Shown here: one piece after another, positions 42,857 through 50,469 of the stretch
Position numbering within the stretch: position 1 is the stretch's first letter
Layout: every line of letters begins with the position of its first letter
IMG/VR virus record: IMGVR_UViG_3300032770_000002
Span: 124,001-188,000 of that record
Strand: one strand, 5' to 3'
DNA from: a virus
Length of the DNA: 64,000 nt
Notes under the pieces: model-generated
The model's input: the letters and a program-made list of their open reading frames with translations, nothing else
Told to the model about the DNA's origin: nothing
The model's database searches: none
Position numbers and translations under genes: made by a program

Positions 42857-43135
42857 GTGAACTACATCGTTTACGAAGAAGACGGTTTCGGAGTGGTGGA
42901 GTCACCTTGCGTTGAAGGGCGAAGTCTTGGCGTGTTTTCAGGGACGGAAGCTGAGGTCGCGGCCTACTGTGAAGCTGAGACGCGTAAACTCCACCCGAAG
43001 CGAACGAACTGGGATTCACCGCAGATTCGTTTTAAGCCAGCGATTCAACTTAACCCAAATCACGTAGAATGGCAATCTTCATTAGTTTCGAAGGGGACGA
43101 GTGTGTCGGAAAGACCACACAAGCAAGCATCTTGA
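42857..43135 (+). CDS. Hypothetical protein overlapping the tmk start, 92 aa
   Basis: GTG 42857 opens a frame with an alpha/beta N-terminal half, including YIVYEEDGFGVVESP. The last 22 residues overlap the thymidylate kinase start and look less natural. The first 65 residues follow the codon pattern of the window, which supports a real gene with a 67-base overlap. No motif is recognised. Confidence 0.5.
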   Translation: MNYIVYEEDGFGVVESPCVEGRSLGVFSGTEAEVAAYCEAETRKLHPKRTNWDSPQIRFKPAIQLNPNHVEWQSSLVSKGTSVSERPHKQAS

Positions 43136-43731
43136 CGGCTCGGCTTAAGGCCTCGCGCATCCCGGCCATCTTGGTCCGAGAACCTGGTGGGACGCCGTTT
43201 GGCGAAACATGCCGATCGATCCTAAAGGACCCAAACAACGACCTGTGCCCGGAAGCTGAGCTGCTCTTGATGAACGCTAGCCGCTCGCAACTTGTCAGCA
43301 CAGTCATCTTGCCAGCTTTGAATGAAGGCGTTACCGTAATTGCCGATCGCTTTCATGACTCGACCATCGCCTATCAGGGTTACGGGCGTGAATTGGGACA
43401 GAAGGCCGAAGACGTTGTCAACGTCGCCATCGGTGACGTCATCCCAGACATTACCTTTTACCTGTGGGCGGCCAAGGGCACGAAGGAACGCCGACAAATT
43501 CAGCGTGGAGCTCCGCCAACTGACAAGTTTGAGTCGCTAGACCAGGCCTTTTTTGCTAGGGTGCGTGAAGGCTACGAGCACATCATGACTCATAATGCGC
43601 GCGTTGCGTGCATCGAATCTAGCGGCGCCATTGACCAGGTTTCAGACGCAATTTGGAGCAAGCTACTCAGCTGGAAGGAGTGGTGCGTAAATCGGCCCAA
43701 AAAGCCCTGGGAGCCAAGTCTCAGCTTGTGA
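43069..43731 (+). CDS. tmk: Thymidylate kinase
   Basis: This 220-residue protein phosphorylates dTMP to dTDP. The P-loop is FEGDECVGKTT at residues 7-17, a slight change from the usual GxDGxGKTT. REPGGTPFGE (about residues 38-47) and ADRFHDSTIAYQGYGR (about 98-113) are the Asp-Arg and substrate motifs. The lid-like region follows near residue 140. It fits with the ribonucleotide reductase and PurZ-like genes in a dNTP-supply set. ATG 43069 is the family-consistent start. Confidence 0.9.
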   Translation: MAIFISFEGDECVGKTTQASILTARLKASRIPAILVREPGGTPFGETCRSILKDPNNDLCPEAELLLMNASRSQLVSTVILPALNEGVTVIADRFHDSTIAYQGYGRELGQKAEDVVNVAIGDVIPDITFYLWAAKGTKERRQIQRGAPPTDKFESLDQAFFARVREGYEHIMTHNARVACIESSGAIDQVSDAIWSKLLSWKEWCVNRPKKPWEPSLSL

Positions 43732-43753
43732 GTATATTTAGGTTACGAACGAT

Positions 43754-43975
43754 ATGAAAAACGAACAGTTAGCTAACCAGATCTGTGACCAACTTTTGGC
43801 CCGTGAAGAAGTTAAAGAATGCGGCCCTGGAATGCGCGGCAGCCGCTCCGCCGAAGGGTCCGGAAGCCGAGCTGGGTTTGCTTCTCGGGCTTCGCGTGGA
43901 TCCGCATCAGCTTCCCGTGAAGCGTCCGCGTCGCGTGAAGCATCGGCCTCGCGTGAAGCGGCTGGGTCGCGCTAG
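43754..43975 (+). CDS. Small Ser/Arg repeat protein, 73 aa
   Basis: The first 25 residues (NEQLANQICDQLLAREEVK) are a normal helical start. The rest is Gly/Ser/Arg-rich and ends in three SASREA-type repeats encoded by 18-bp units. The overlapping +1 frame from 43785 also reads well, giving a Lys/Arg-rich tail, so a frameshift product or an assembly error should be considered. The stop TAG lies in CTAG and is shared with the convergent gene on the other strand. Confidence 0.45.
   Translation: MKNEQLANQICDQLLAREEVKECGPGMRGSRSAEGSGSRAGFASRASRGSASASREASASREASASREAAGSR
43916..43969 (+). repeat. Three 18-bp tandem coding repeats
   Basis: Units begin CGTGAAGC and end TCG (43916, 43934 and 43952). 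They encode repeated Arg-Glu-Ala-Ser in one frame and repeated Val-Lys-Arg/His-Arg in another. The middle bases vary, so this is not a recent perfect copy. Confidence 0.8.
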
Positions 43976-44247
43976 AAGGCCTTGATTTCGATGACCGGAA
44001 GTTGTGAACCGTCCGCCATTACCGGACGGTTTCGTTTTGTCTCCTGAAGGTCATCTTCGGTTATTGCCGAGTTCCAGCACTCGGAACACAAGAATCCATC
44101 GTAGCCGTAGATGGAGTGGAAGTCGGATGATTTAATGAGGAGGGTTTGGCAGTTGACGCACACCCCACACGTCACCATGTCACGGTGCCACCCGATTATT
44201 GAGTAGCCCGCGTTGTCAACCCCAAAGTCGTCTGATTTTGCGGACAT
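43972..44247 (-). CDS. Small zinc-ribbon protein, 91 aa
   Basis: Four cysteines in two CxxC pairs (CGVCVNC at residues 27-33 and CSEC near 54) predict a zinc-binding module. The 91-residue protein otherwise has polar strands and an acidic helix. The ATG at 44247 is used. A strong plus-strand terminator hairpin lies inside the 3' end of the gene. The HNH gene starts 43 bases from its start on the other strand. Confidence 0.6.
   Translation of the reverse strand: MSAKSDDFGVDNAGYSIIGWHRDMVTCGVCVNCQTLLIKSSDFHSIYGYDGFLCSECWNSAITEDDLQETKRNRPVMADGSQLPVIEIKAF
44007..44037 (+). terminator. Rho-independent terminator after tmk and SR genes
   Basis: The stem AACCGTCCG (44007-44015) pairs perfectly with CGGACGGTT (44023-44031) across a 7-base loop and is followed by TCGTTTTG. 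It would stop plus-strand transcription after the short gene at 43754, inside the convergent coding region. Confidence 0.7.
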
Positions 44248-44290
44248 TGGTTTCTTCTCGCGATTTAAGAACAGCAGTGTTCTCAGGTTC

Positions 44291-44896
44291 GTGCGTTATT
44301 TACCTGGACATCAATTTGAAAGTGGTTTGATTTTAGTAAGGAGATCTCGAACCGTTCATCGAGGAATTTTCAAGTGTGTTTGCGGTGATGAATTTGAAAC
44401 ATTTATAGCCAATGTCGCTAGGGGTATTACTCGATCATGTGGATGTCTTAAGTCAATACTTCGTCGACAAACACTGGGTCCAATCGATTACGAGTCTGCT
44501 CGTGATAAAATTCTCTTTTCTACGATCAAATTTCATGCCAAAGATCGAGGTCTTGAGTTTGAGTTAACTCTCGATGATGTCCGAAGATTAACGCGTCAAA
44601 ACTGCCATTTCTGTGGGAGTCCTCCGGCCAGTCGTCATTTTATTGGAGGTCGAAATAGACTTGCGTCATTTTACATCATTCATAATGGGATTGACCGATT
44701 GGATAATCTAAAAGGTTACACTGTCAAAAACTCGGTGCCCTGCTGTAAACAGTGCAACTATTCAAAACGCGACAACAGTGTCGACGAATTTAACGCCTGG
44801 ATTGATCGCGTTGTGGCCCATCGTAACGCGGTTAAAGATCAAAGTGAGATGGCTTCAACAGTGATTCTCAGACGAAATTGTCAGTTGACGTGTTAA
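44291..44896 (+). CDS. HNH endonuclease with zinc-finger N terminus
   Basis: The N-terminal domain carries FKCVCGDEFE and RSCGCLKS, a zinc-finger or NUMOD-like module frequent in phage homing endonucleases. The C-terminal domain has CHFCG, NGIDRLDNLKGY and CCKQCNYSKRD, a His-less variant of the Cys-rich HNH fold with the usual distal FNAWIDRV helix. GTG 44291 is chosen because the upstream frame lies in the divergent gene. The gene is AT-rich. Its end overlaps the radical SAM gene by 29 bases. Confidence 0.75.
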   Translation: MRYLPGHQFESGLILVRRSRTVHRGIFKCVCGDEFETFIANVARGITRSCGCLKSILRRQTLGPIDYESARDKILFSTIKFHAKDRGLEFELTLDDVRRLTRQNCHFCGSPPASRHFIGGRNRLASFYIIHNGIDRLDNLKGYTVKNSVPCCKQCNYSKRDNSVDEFNAWIDRVVAHRNAVKDQSEMASTVILRRNCQLTC

Positions 44897-45932
44897 GAAT
44901 TTCGTGAATGAGAAGATTTTTTTCATTGTTCGCACATTGGTGGCAGCAGTCTCTGACCGGGTCTAAGCCGTCAAACCTTGCCTTGGCCTCGTCGCTGAAC
45001 CACAGCTCGCTAAACTTTCGGTCCTTGATTGACCCGATTGCGCCAGTCTCATCATAGGCCTTGTTGTGGCAAGCATAGACGTTTAAGTCCGCGCCAACGA
45101 CCGGGACAATCTGCATGAAATAGCACCGGTGATAGGTTCGAAAGCTGTTGTGGGCCGATGACATCAAGTCATAGGTCGTGTTGACCGAGAACGTCTTGTC
45201 AACGATCTTGTCGCGAATCTGGTCGAGTTGAACCTGCACCCGTGCAGCGATCTTGCGGTGATACTCGTGGAAGCCGGGTGAAAGCCACATCGGGCTGAAG
45301 CGCACGTTCTGAACGCCGCAGTCCTTAAGCTGCTGTGAGAATTGGAATAGCTTGGAGCAGTTGTCGGCGTGGACGATGAAGTTGACGTAGAGGTCGCAGG
45401 TCTTTGACTTTCTTTTTGCAAAGGCCGCAATGTTGACCATGATCTCGTCGAACATCGACTCATGGACGTGGCGGAACTTTGCCAGCTCCTCCTTGCACGA
45501 GTAGTCCATTGACACGCGAACCCACTTGGCGTTGGCGAGAGTCTCTGCCCGCTCGTCACTCAGAAAGGACCCGTTGGTGATGATGGAGAGGTCGATGTTC
45601 CGCTCAAGCGTGTATCGCATCATCGGCACGATGTCTGGGTGGATGAGCGGCTCACCGCCACCAGAGAACGTCAAGGCCTTGACCCCAATGTCGGAAAAGT
45701 CGTCGAGAAGCTCAATCATCTTCTCGAGCTTGATGCGGTCACGCACGGCCATCTCCTTGTGCATCTGGGACATCTCTGGCGCGTGATAGACACACCACCA
45801 ACAGTGATGGTTGCAGAGATTGATTGGCTTGACCCGGACGTAAATAGGCGCACTGATGGTGCCTTTTCTGAACGACTTGAGCTTGTCCGGGAAGTGAACT
45901 ATCTTCAGGTCTGAATACTTGTTGCTCGGCAC
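44868..45932 (-). CDS. Radical SAM protein with SPASM-like C terminus
   Basis: The [4Fe-4S] cluster motif is CNHHCWWC (residues 40-47, CX3CX2C). It is followed by TFSGGGEPLIHPD, the GGEP motif that binds SAM. The C terminus carries YACHNK and a CCHQCANNEKN cluster, like SPASM domains that hold a second cluster. The protein is 354 residues. Such enzymes do radical chemistry on peptides or sugars. It is the last gene of a three-gene minus-strand operon with split transketolase. It is not QueE: the GGEP region and length are different. Confidence 0.75.
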   Translation of the reverse strand: MPSNKYSDLKIVHFPDKLKSFRKGTISAPIYVRVKPINLCNHHCWWCVYHAPEMSQMHKEMAVRDRIKLEKMIELLDDFSDIGVKALTFSGGGEPLIHPDIVPMMRYTLERNIDLSIITNGSFLSDERAETLANAKWVRVSMDYSCKEELAKFRHVHESMFDEIMVNIAAFAKRKSKTCDLYVNFIVHADNCSKLFQFSQQLKDCGVQNVRFSPMWLSPGFHEYHRKIAARVQVQLDQIRDKIVDKTFSVNTTYDLMSSAHNSFRTYHRCYFMQIVPVVGADLNVYACHNKAYDETGAIGSIKDRKFSELWFSDEAKARFDGLDPVRDCCHQCANNEKNLLIHEILNTSTDNFV

Positions 45933-45939
45933 GGTTAAA

Positions 45940-46413
45940 CTACGCTGGCACTTTCTTCAGGCTGATGAACCACGGTCGTTCATAGTCAATTGACTTCATG
46001 GCTCGAATGAGGCCGTCGACTGACGCCGGAAATTTGGCCTGGATGTTTCGGAACATTCCAGTCATTGACAGTGCGTCAAGTTCGTTGTGGCTTGGGCCGT
46101 AGGTTGGGTAGTCCGCGTAGCCAACTAAGCCGACCGGCAGTTTTTGGAAGTCAATGTCAAGCTTGACTTGCTCAAAGGCCCGCTCAAGCAGGAATGGCGT
46201 GATCGTGTAGACGATCGGACGCAGACCGGCGATGGCCATCCCGGCGGCAAATCCAACCATGCTCTGCTCGGCAATTCCAAACTCAATGTGCCTCCGCGGG
46301 CAGAGCGCGCGAAACGTGTCGAACATCGCTCCGCCGACGTCGCCAGTGATGAGGTGGACACGCCCGTCTTGCAGGCCTAACGCGGCAATGGATTCGGCAA
46401 ACTGTTTTCTCAT
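45940..46413 (-). CDS. Transketolase-like pyrimidine-binding subunit
   Basis: This 157-residue protein is the second (Pyr) domain of a transketolase. EFGIAEQSMVGFAAG carries the catalytic Glu that activates thiamine diphosphate, followed by FLLERAFEQVKLD and VGYADYPTYGPSH. The third, C-terminal domain of transketolase, about 130 residues, is missing. The ATG overlaps the stop of the PP-domain gene (ATGA), so the two make one enzyme. The likely role is transfer of two-carbon ketol units in a sugar pathway. Confidence 0.8.
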   Translation of the reverse strand: MRKQFAESIAALGLQDGRVHLITGDVGGAMFDTFRALCPRRHIEFGIAEQSMVGFAAGMAIAGLRPIVYTITPFLLERAFEQVKLDIDFQKLPVGLVGYADYPTYGPSHNELDALSMTGMFRNIQAKFPASVDGLIRAMKSIDYERPWFISLKKVPA

Positions 46414-47045
46414 AGTTCGGACATGATCGATTGAAATTCAGGGTCGGTTAGGAAGTGAACGTGCCAGTCAGGGTGGGCTTCGAAAAGCTTGACACCGAAG
46501 CCCTTCTGGCGTCCGTATGTCTTGATTGGGAACACTTGGTTCATGAGCTTAGTGATTGACGGATCGAGACACCGGCACGAGCCCTGCCACCCGTTGTCGT
46601 CGACGTGAACGGTGAGATTATCGAGGTTGTATCGGCGGGCGACGTTCAAACTTTCCCACGTCGTTCCCTCAAGGCACTCGCCATCGCCAAGCAGGACGTG
46701 GACGTGGCCAGGGGCGTGGATAAACTTCTTGGCGTAGGCGATCCCGACGGCCGTTGGAAGGCCGTGTCCAAGGCTGCCTGTTGTTGACGGAATGCCATTG
46801 GCCGGGTCAATGTCAGGGTGGACCTTCATGACGTTAGGGTGAAAGCCGTGGCTCTCCAAGACCGCAAACCACGCGACACACGCGTGACCCTTGCTAAGGA
46901 TGAAGACGTCATTCTTGTGGTCGAATTGCTTGTAGATGTCCACGATGACCGGAAGTGCGCTCAGGCTGCTGGCGATGTGGCCGTGTGAGTTGATGTCACG
47001 GTGGGACCTGGCTATTTCAATGACGCGGCGAATGAGTTCTTTCAT
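46410..47045 (-). CDS. Transketolase-like TPP-binding subunit
   Basis: This 211-residue protein is the first (PP) domain of a transketolase. HGHIASSLSALP, SKGHACVAWFA and STGSLGHGLPTAVG are family blocks, and GDGECLEG to DDNGWQG is the GDG...N motif that binds Mg and the diphosphate of thiamine diphosphate. The gene is followed by the Pyr-domain gene. Its ATG lies two bases from the ATG of the plus-strand methyltransferase gene, leaving no room for separate promoters. Confidence 0.85.
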   Translation of the reverse strand: MKELIRRVIEIARSHRDINSHGHIASSLSALPVIVDIYKQFDHKNDVFILSKGHACVAWFAVLESHGFHPNVMKVHPDIDPANGIPSTTGSLGHGLPTAVGIAYAKKFIHAPGHVHVLLGDGECLEGTTWESLNVARRYNLDNLTVHVDDNGWQGSCRCLDPSITKLMNQVFPIKTYGRQKGFGVKLFEAHPDWHVHFLTDPEFQSIMSEL

Positions 47046-47047
47046 AC

Positions 47048-47719
47048 ATGTTTAGCAAAGAAGAAGTCATCTCGAGCTTGACCACTCCACGTCAAGCTCT
47101 GCTTAACCCGGCTCGGTGGAACCAATTCCTCTCGATGGGCCTGCCGATTAAGGACAAGACGATTTTTGAGCCAGGCGCTGGCATCGGCGACCAGACTGAT
47201 TGGCTGTTGAAGCAGGGCGTGAAACACGTCACGGTCCACGACGGCCGGCCGGAGTCGTTGAAGGTGATTCAAGACCGTTTCGGCTCTGACCCTCGGCTCA
47301 GTTACGTGTGCGGTAACTTGGAGAACGGCCTGACTGAAGCGCAGTTCAACTTCACCGTTGACTTCATCTACTGCTATGGCGTCTACTATCATCTCAACGA
47401 GTCAATGCAGAATTGGAACATCATGAAAGGCCTCGCCAAGATGGGACCAACCATGGCCTTTGACTACCTTGAAAGTCACCGTGGTGACGACTACACGTAT
47501 TCATACGGGTATGAAGTTCCAAGCACGTCAATGAGCCGGTTTGCGCTGCGTCCGACTCGCGCGACTTTAATCAAGGCTGTCAGGGACATCTGGGGCTTTG
47601 CCTACTTGCCAAAGAACCAGCTTCAGTGGAATGACCCTTACGACGGGACGGAGCGGCGCTTTGTCATGGTCGCTTCTCATGTTCCATTGGACGGCGCTAA
47701 CCTTGAGCTTCAGACCTGA
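47048..47719 (+). CDS. SAM-dependent methyltransferase
   Basis: FEPGAGIGDQTDWL near residues 39-52 is motif I of class I methyltransferases. VTVHDGRPESL follows with the acidic residue binding the ribose, and CGNLE with a FIYCYGVYYHL strand fills motifs II to IV. The protein has 223 residues. The substrate is unknown; the neighbours suggest a sugar or its precursor. It starts back to back with the transketolase operon and overlaps a convergent gene at its end. Confidence 0.8.
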   Translation: MFSKEEVISSLTTPRQALLNPARWNQFLSMGLPIKDKTIFEPGAGIGDQTDWLLKQGVKHVTVHDGRPESLKVIQDRFGSDPRLSYVCGNLENGLTEAQFNFTVDFIYCYGVYYHLNESMQNWNIMKGLAKMGPTMAFDYLESHRGDDYTYSYGYEVPSTSMSRFALRPTRATLIKAVRDIWGFAYLPKNQLQWNDPYDGTERRFVMVASHVPLDGANLELQT

Positions 47720-48092
47720 CAGAGTCTGTTAGGGCTTTAGACACCTTCTGGCGTAGAATCAACGTGAGCAGGTGTTGGGCCGCGTCGCCTAGTTCTGGGT
47801 CATTTTTAATGTTGTGGAGCCATGTTGTGCAAAGGGTCTTGGCCGTTTCAGGGCCAAACGAGTCAATAAATTCATTGTCTTTCAAAAAGAAGACAATGAT
47901 ACCCTGTGGCAGCTTTCCTTTCAAAACTCGATGAATAGCTTGGTATATGTGCATCCGCCTTTGGGCGCCTTTAACGCGAATGACGAGAAGAGACCCTGGC
48001 TTTAATTCGCGGACGTCACCCACAAGCTCACACGAGATCAGGGTAGACAACCACAAGCCAAAGACGCGTAGAAAGTAAAATTTTTTAATCAT
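47697..48092 (-). CDS. Hypothetical protein, 131 aa
   Basis: ATG 48092 overlaps the stop of the glycosyltransferase-like gene, so the two are co-translated. The protein opens with a hydrophobic stretch (residues 3-20) that could be a membrane anchor. A mixed region with LKPGSLLVIRVKG and a helical end follows. No family is recognised. It may act with the glycosyltransferase in the same cassette. Confidence 0.5.
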   Translation of the reverse strand: MIKKFYFLRVFGLWLSTLISCELVGDVRELKPGSLLVIRVKGAQRRMHIYQAIHRVLKGKLPQGIIVFFLKDNEFIDSFGPETAKTLCTTWLHNIKNDPELGDAAQHLLTLILRQKVSKALTDSVRSEAQG

Positions 48093-48849
48093 TGAGGTTG
48101 TTGAGTTCACGCTCGAGTTGATCGACGCCATTGACGAGAACCACGCGGTCGTCAAAGTTCACGAGGTCGTGGCTGTAGTTGACCCACCGCTTGACGTGTG
48201 GAAAAGCGAGCTCATTGAACGTGGCCAGGAATGGGGCGTTGGCCACGCCAACCACGAACTTGCACCGCGACGCCAGTTCACCGATTTGGTTGAGTTTCAA
48301 CCCGAGTTGAGTCGTCACGGGGATGCGGTCATCGCCGCAAGGGTGAGTGGCCACAAGTTTAAACTTTCCAGCAAAGCGGCGAACCAGCTCGTCAACTAGG
48401 CCCTGTGAAAACCCATGGCACTGCCCGCTCAATGGCGTGGAGTTGACGAAGAGCATGTCAAATGACTGGCCGCTGAGAGGGTGATTCGGGTCCATTGACT
48501 CGGCTGGAAACAACATCTCCTTGTGGCTCGGCGTGGCCCACGAAAGCCCTAACAACTTGGCGATGTAGCCGTGAAACTCAATGAGAAAGTCGAGGAACTT
48601 GCTCGGGTTGCGGCGCGTCTGATACCAGTTATCACGGCCTATCCACCCATCAAAAGACCCGTCGACGTGCTTGTCAGTAATGATTAGGTTTGGCAACTTT
48701 CTGGCCATTCCACGAACCTGGTCGACATACTCCGGACGCACTGAAAAGACGAACTCGTCCGTAGTTCGTTTGGCCGCAATGTTGAGGAACATTAACATGA
48801 ACAACTGGTCACCGCAATGAAATGACGAAAAGACGTTCTTTGTTGACAT
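48085..48849 (-). CDS. GT-B glycosyltransferase-like protein
   Basis: This 254-residue protein has a Rossmann-like N-terminal half and a second half with LVATHPCGDDRIPV, KLNQIGELASRC and VVGVANAPFLATFNEL. These resemble the sugar-nucleotide site of heptosyltransferase (GT9) and related GT-B enzymes. It would transfer a sugar to an acceptor. The divergent start sits directly against the 48850 start (CATATG). Confidence 0.5.
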   Translation of the reverse strand: MSTKNVFSSFHCGDQLFMLMFLNIAAKRTTDEFVFSVRPEYVDQVRGMARKLPNLIITDKHVDGSFDGWIGRDNWYQTRRNPSKFLDFLIEFHGYIAKLLGLSWATPSHKEMLFPAESMDPNHPLSGQSFDMLFVNSTPLSGQCHGFSQGLVDELVRRFAGKFKLVATHPCGDDRIPVTTQLGLKLNQIGELASRCKFVVGVANAPFLATFNELAFPHVKRWVNYSHDLVNFDDRVVLVNGVDQLERELNNLND

Positions 48850-49590
48850 ATGATCGTGATGACTACTCTGTTCCGATTAACCGGAGAACTAGCGAGTGAT
48901 CGATTGAAGGAATTTCGGTATTGCATCGAGAAAAATGCTGACAACCCGATTGTCGAAAAGCTTCACGTCCTGTGGGAGCGGAAAGATCCTATCAAGTCTC
49001 GCGATCCGAAGCTGAAGGTGCGGGAGCATTACTTCGGTGATCCATTCCCGTTCGATGACGACCATCTATTTTTGAATCATCCTAAGATCACCGTTCATAT
49101 CTGTGATGGTCGGCCGATGTATAGCGACTTTATTCGTGTGGCCAGGGACGAGCACCTTGAAGGAAAGGTCATTGCAATTTGCAACACAGACATTTGGACT
49201 GACGAGACCTTAGCCCTGGCCGAGAACATCCAGACTGACACGATTTACGCCATCACGCGCCACAACTGGGACCCTGGAAAAAAGGAGTCCACTGGGTTGC
49301 AAGGTGACGGGCTGCACGGGTCACAGGACACGTGGATCTTTCGCCACCCGCTCAGGCCATTCCAGAATGAGATCTACATGGGCGTTCTTGGGTGTGATTC
49401 ATATTTTGCCCAGAAAGCCATCGAGATGGGCATCACGGTCATCAACCCGTGCCGCCAGATCAAGACGTATCACCTGCACACGATCGGGTGGCGAAACAAC
49501 ACTCCAGGCGGAAAAAGCTACTGGGATTCACCCGATTACATGGCTGTCTGTATTCAACCGAGTGACATTAATGCGCCGCCGGCGCCCTAA
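48850..49590 (+). CDS. Glycosyltransferase-like protein, 246 aa
   Basis: The pattern GKVIAICNTDIWTDETL, YAITRHNWD, DTWIFRHPL, LGCDSYFA and a C-terminal NPC....YHLH..G is shared by a family of uncharacterised bacterial and phage proteins thought to be GT-A-like. NTDI could serve as the DxD metal site. The ATG at 48850 abuts the opposite start; a second ATG at 48859 is possible. It ends shortly before promoter 5. It is one of the six genes of the sugar-like cassette. Confidence 0.5.
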   Translation: MIVMTTLFRLTGELASDRLKEFRYCIEKNADNPIVEKLHVLWERKDPIKSRDPKLKVREHYFGDPFPFDDDHLFLNHPKITVHICDGRPMYSDFIRVARDEHLEGKVIAICNTDIWTDETLALAENIQTDTIYAITRHNWDPGKKESTGLQGDGLHGSQDTWIFRHPLRPFQNEIYMGVLGCDSYFAQKAIEMGITVINPCRQIKTYHLHTIGWRNNTPGGKSYWDSPDYMAVCIQPSDINAPPAP

Positions 49591-49602
49591 AAATTTTTCC
49601 AC

Positions 49603-49637
49603 TTTTTTGTTTACAAATGTCAGAAGAGCGGTATATT
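49603..49637 (+). promoter_or_regulatory. Phage promoter 5, with long leader
   Basis: TTTTTTGTTTACAAA gives -35 TTTACA (49610-49615). A 16-base spacer is followed by TATATT (49632-49637). Unlike the other six, a leader of about 40 bases with an inverted repeat, TAAGTT..AACTTA, separates the transcription start from ATG 49683. An ATG-TAA pair also lies at the start of the transcript. Confidence 0.75.
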
Positions 49638-49682
49638 AGGGATGTAAGTTAAAACTTAACACGACCAAAGAAAGATAATCAT

Positions 49683-50387
49683 ATGGCACTCAAAGACATT
49701 TCAGTCAAAACTCCCAAGGCCAAAGCCGGCAAGTCCGAAATGCCCGTCGTCGAGATCAACGCGATGACCACGGTGACCGACGCTGAAGGCGTTGCCAAAC
49801 AAGTTCCGCTGATCACCGAGTTCAACAAGGCCAAACTGGCCATGAAGGACGCCGAAGCCAAGGTCAAGGAGATGGAGCCGGAAGTCAAAAAGCTTGGCGT
49901 GCTGGAGTGGATCAAAGCCAACGTTGACAAAGGCCCGGGTGAACCGCTCTCGAGCGTCAAGCTTATCGACCCCAATGGCAGCGAGCTGCGCCTGACCGGT
50001 CAAGACCGCTATCCGCTGGCCGACGCCGAGCCCGTCGACGTTCTCTTCACCGAGACCCTCCACGAGGACATCAACCAGTATGTTCAGTTCACGCTCAAGG
50101 CCGCGTTCAACAGCAAGGTGTTCCTCGACGCCGACGGCGACTTCCAGGAGGAGATTTATGAGCAGTTCAACCAGGCGTGCGCCGCCGTGGCCAAGAAGCT
50201 TGGCGTCGCCAACCCGCTGTCCGCGACCAAGGTCCTCCAGCCGAAGCCTCAGTTCCACAAGGAACGCTGGGTCAACTTCAACGTCGTGCAGAACCGCCAG
50301 CTCTTTGACGTGCTGCCGAACGTCGTGACCATGACGCCGCTCGTGACCAACGACAAGCCCGCAGTTAAAGCTGAGTCAGCTGCGTAA
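49683..50387 (+). CDS. Unknown protein with its own promoter and terminator, 234 aa
   Basis: The gene has the cleanest transcription unit in the window: promoter 5, a leader, and a strong terminator 45 bases after the stop. The codons are notably GC-rich at the third position (many GCC, GTC and AAG), which suggests high expression. The protein has a Lys/Pro/Ala-rich N terminus, a helical coiled-coil-like stretch (about residues 40-75) and an alpha/beta body, ending in Ala-rich residues. It is not recognised; an abundant DNA-binding or host-takeover protein is possible. Confidence 0.7.
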   Translation: MALKDISVKTPKAKAGKSEMPVVEINAMTTVTDAEGVAKQVPLITEFNKAKLAMKDAEAKVKEMEPEVKKLGVLEWIKANVDKGPGEPLSSVKLIDPNGSELRLTGQDRYPLADAEPVDVLFTETLHEDINQYVQFTLKAAFNSKVFLDADGDFQEEIYEQFNQACAAVAKKLGVANPLSATKVLQPKPQFHKERWVNFNVVQNRQLFDVLPNVVTMTPLVTNDKPAVKAESAA

Positions 50388-50432
50388 CAATTTTGCTGGT
50401 GTGGTCGTGTCATCGTAAAGCATCAGCAACTA

Positions 50433-50469
50433 GGTGGCCGGGATTGTCTTCCCGGCCACCGCTCTTTTT
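50433..50469 (+). terminator. Strong rho-independent terminator
   Basis: GGTGGCCGGGA (50433-50443) pairs perfectly with TCCCGGCCACC (50450-50460) over a 6-base loop and is followed by GCTCTTTTT. It ends the transcript of the 49683 gene. The next gene may begin at the end of the T run. Confidence 0.9.

Noticed and set aside
44868-45932. Radical SAM gene considered as QueE to partner the QueC-like enzyme
   Set aside because: Its length (354 aa), SPASM-like C-terminal cysteines and operon with split transketolase do not fit QueE.
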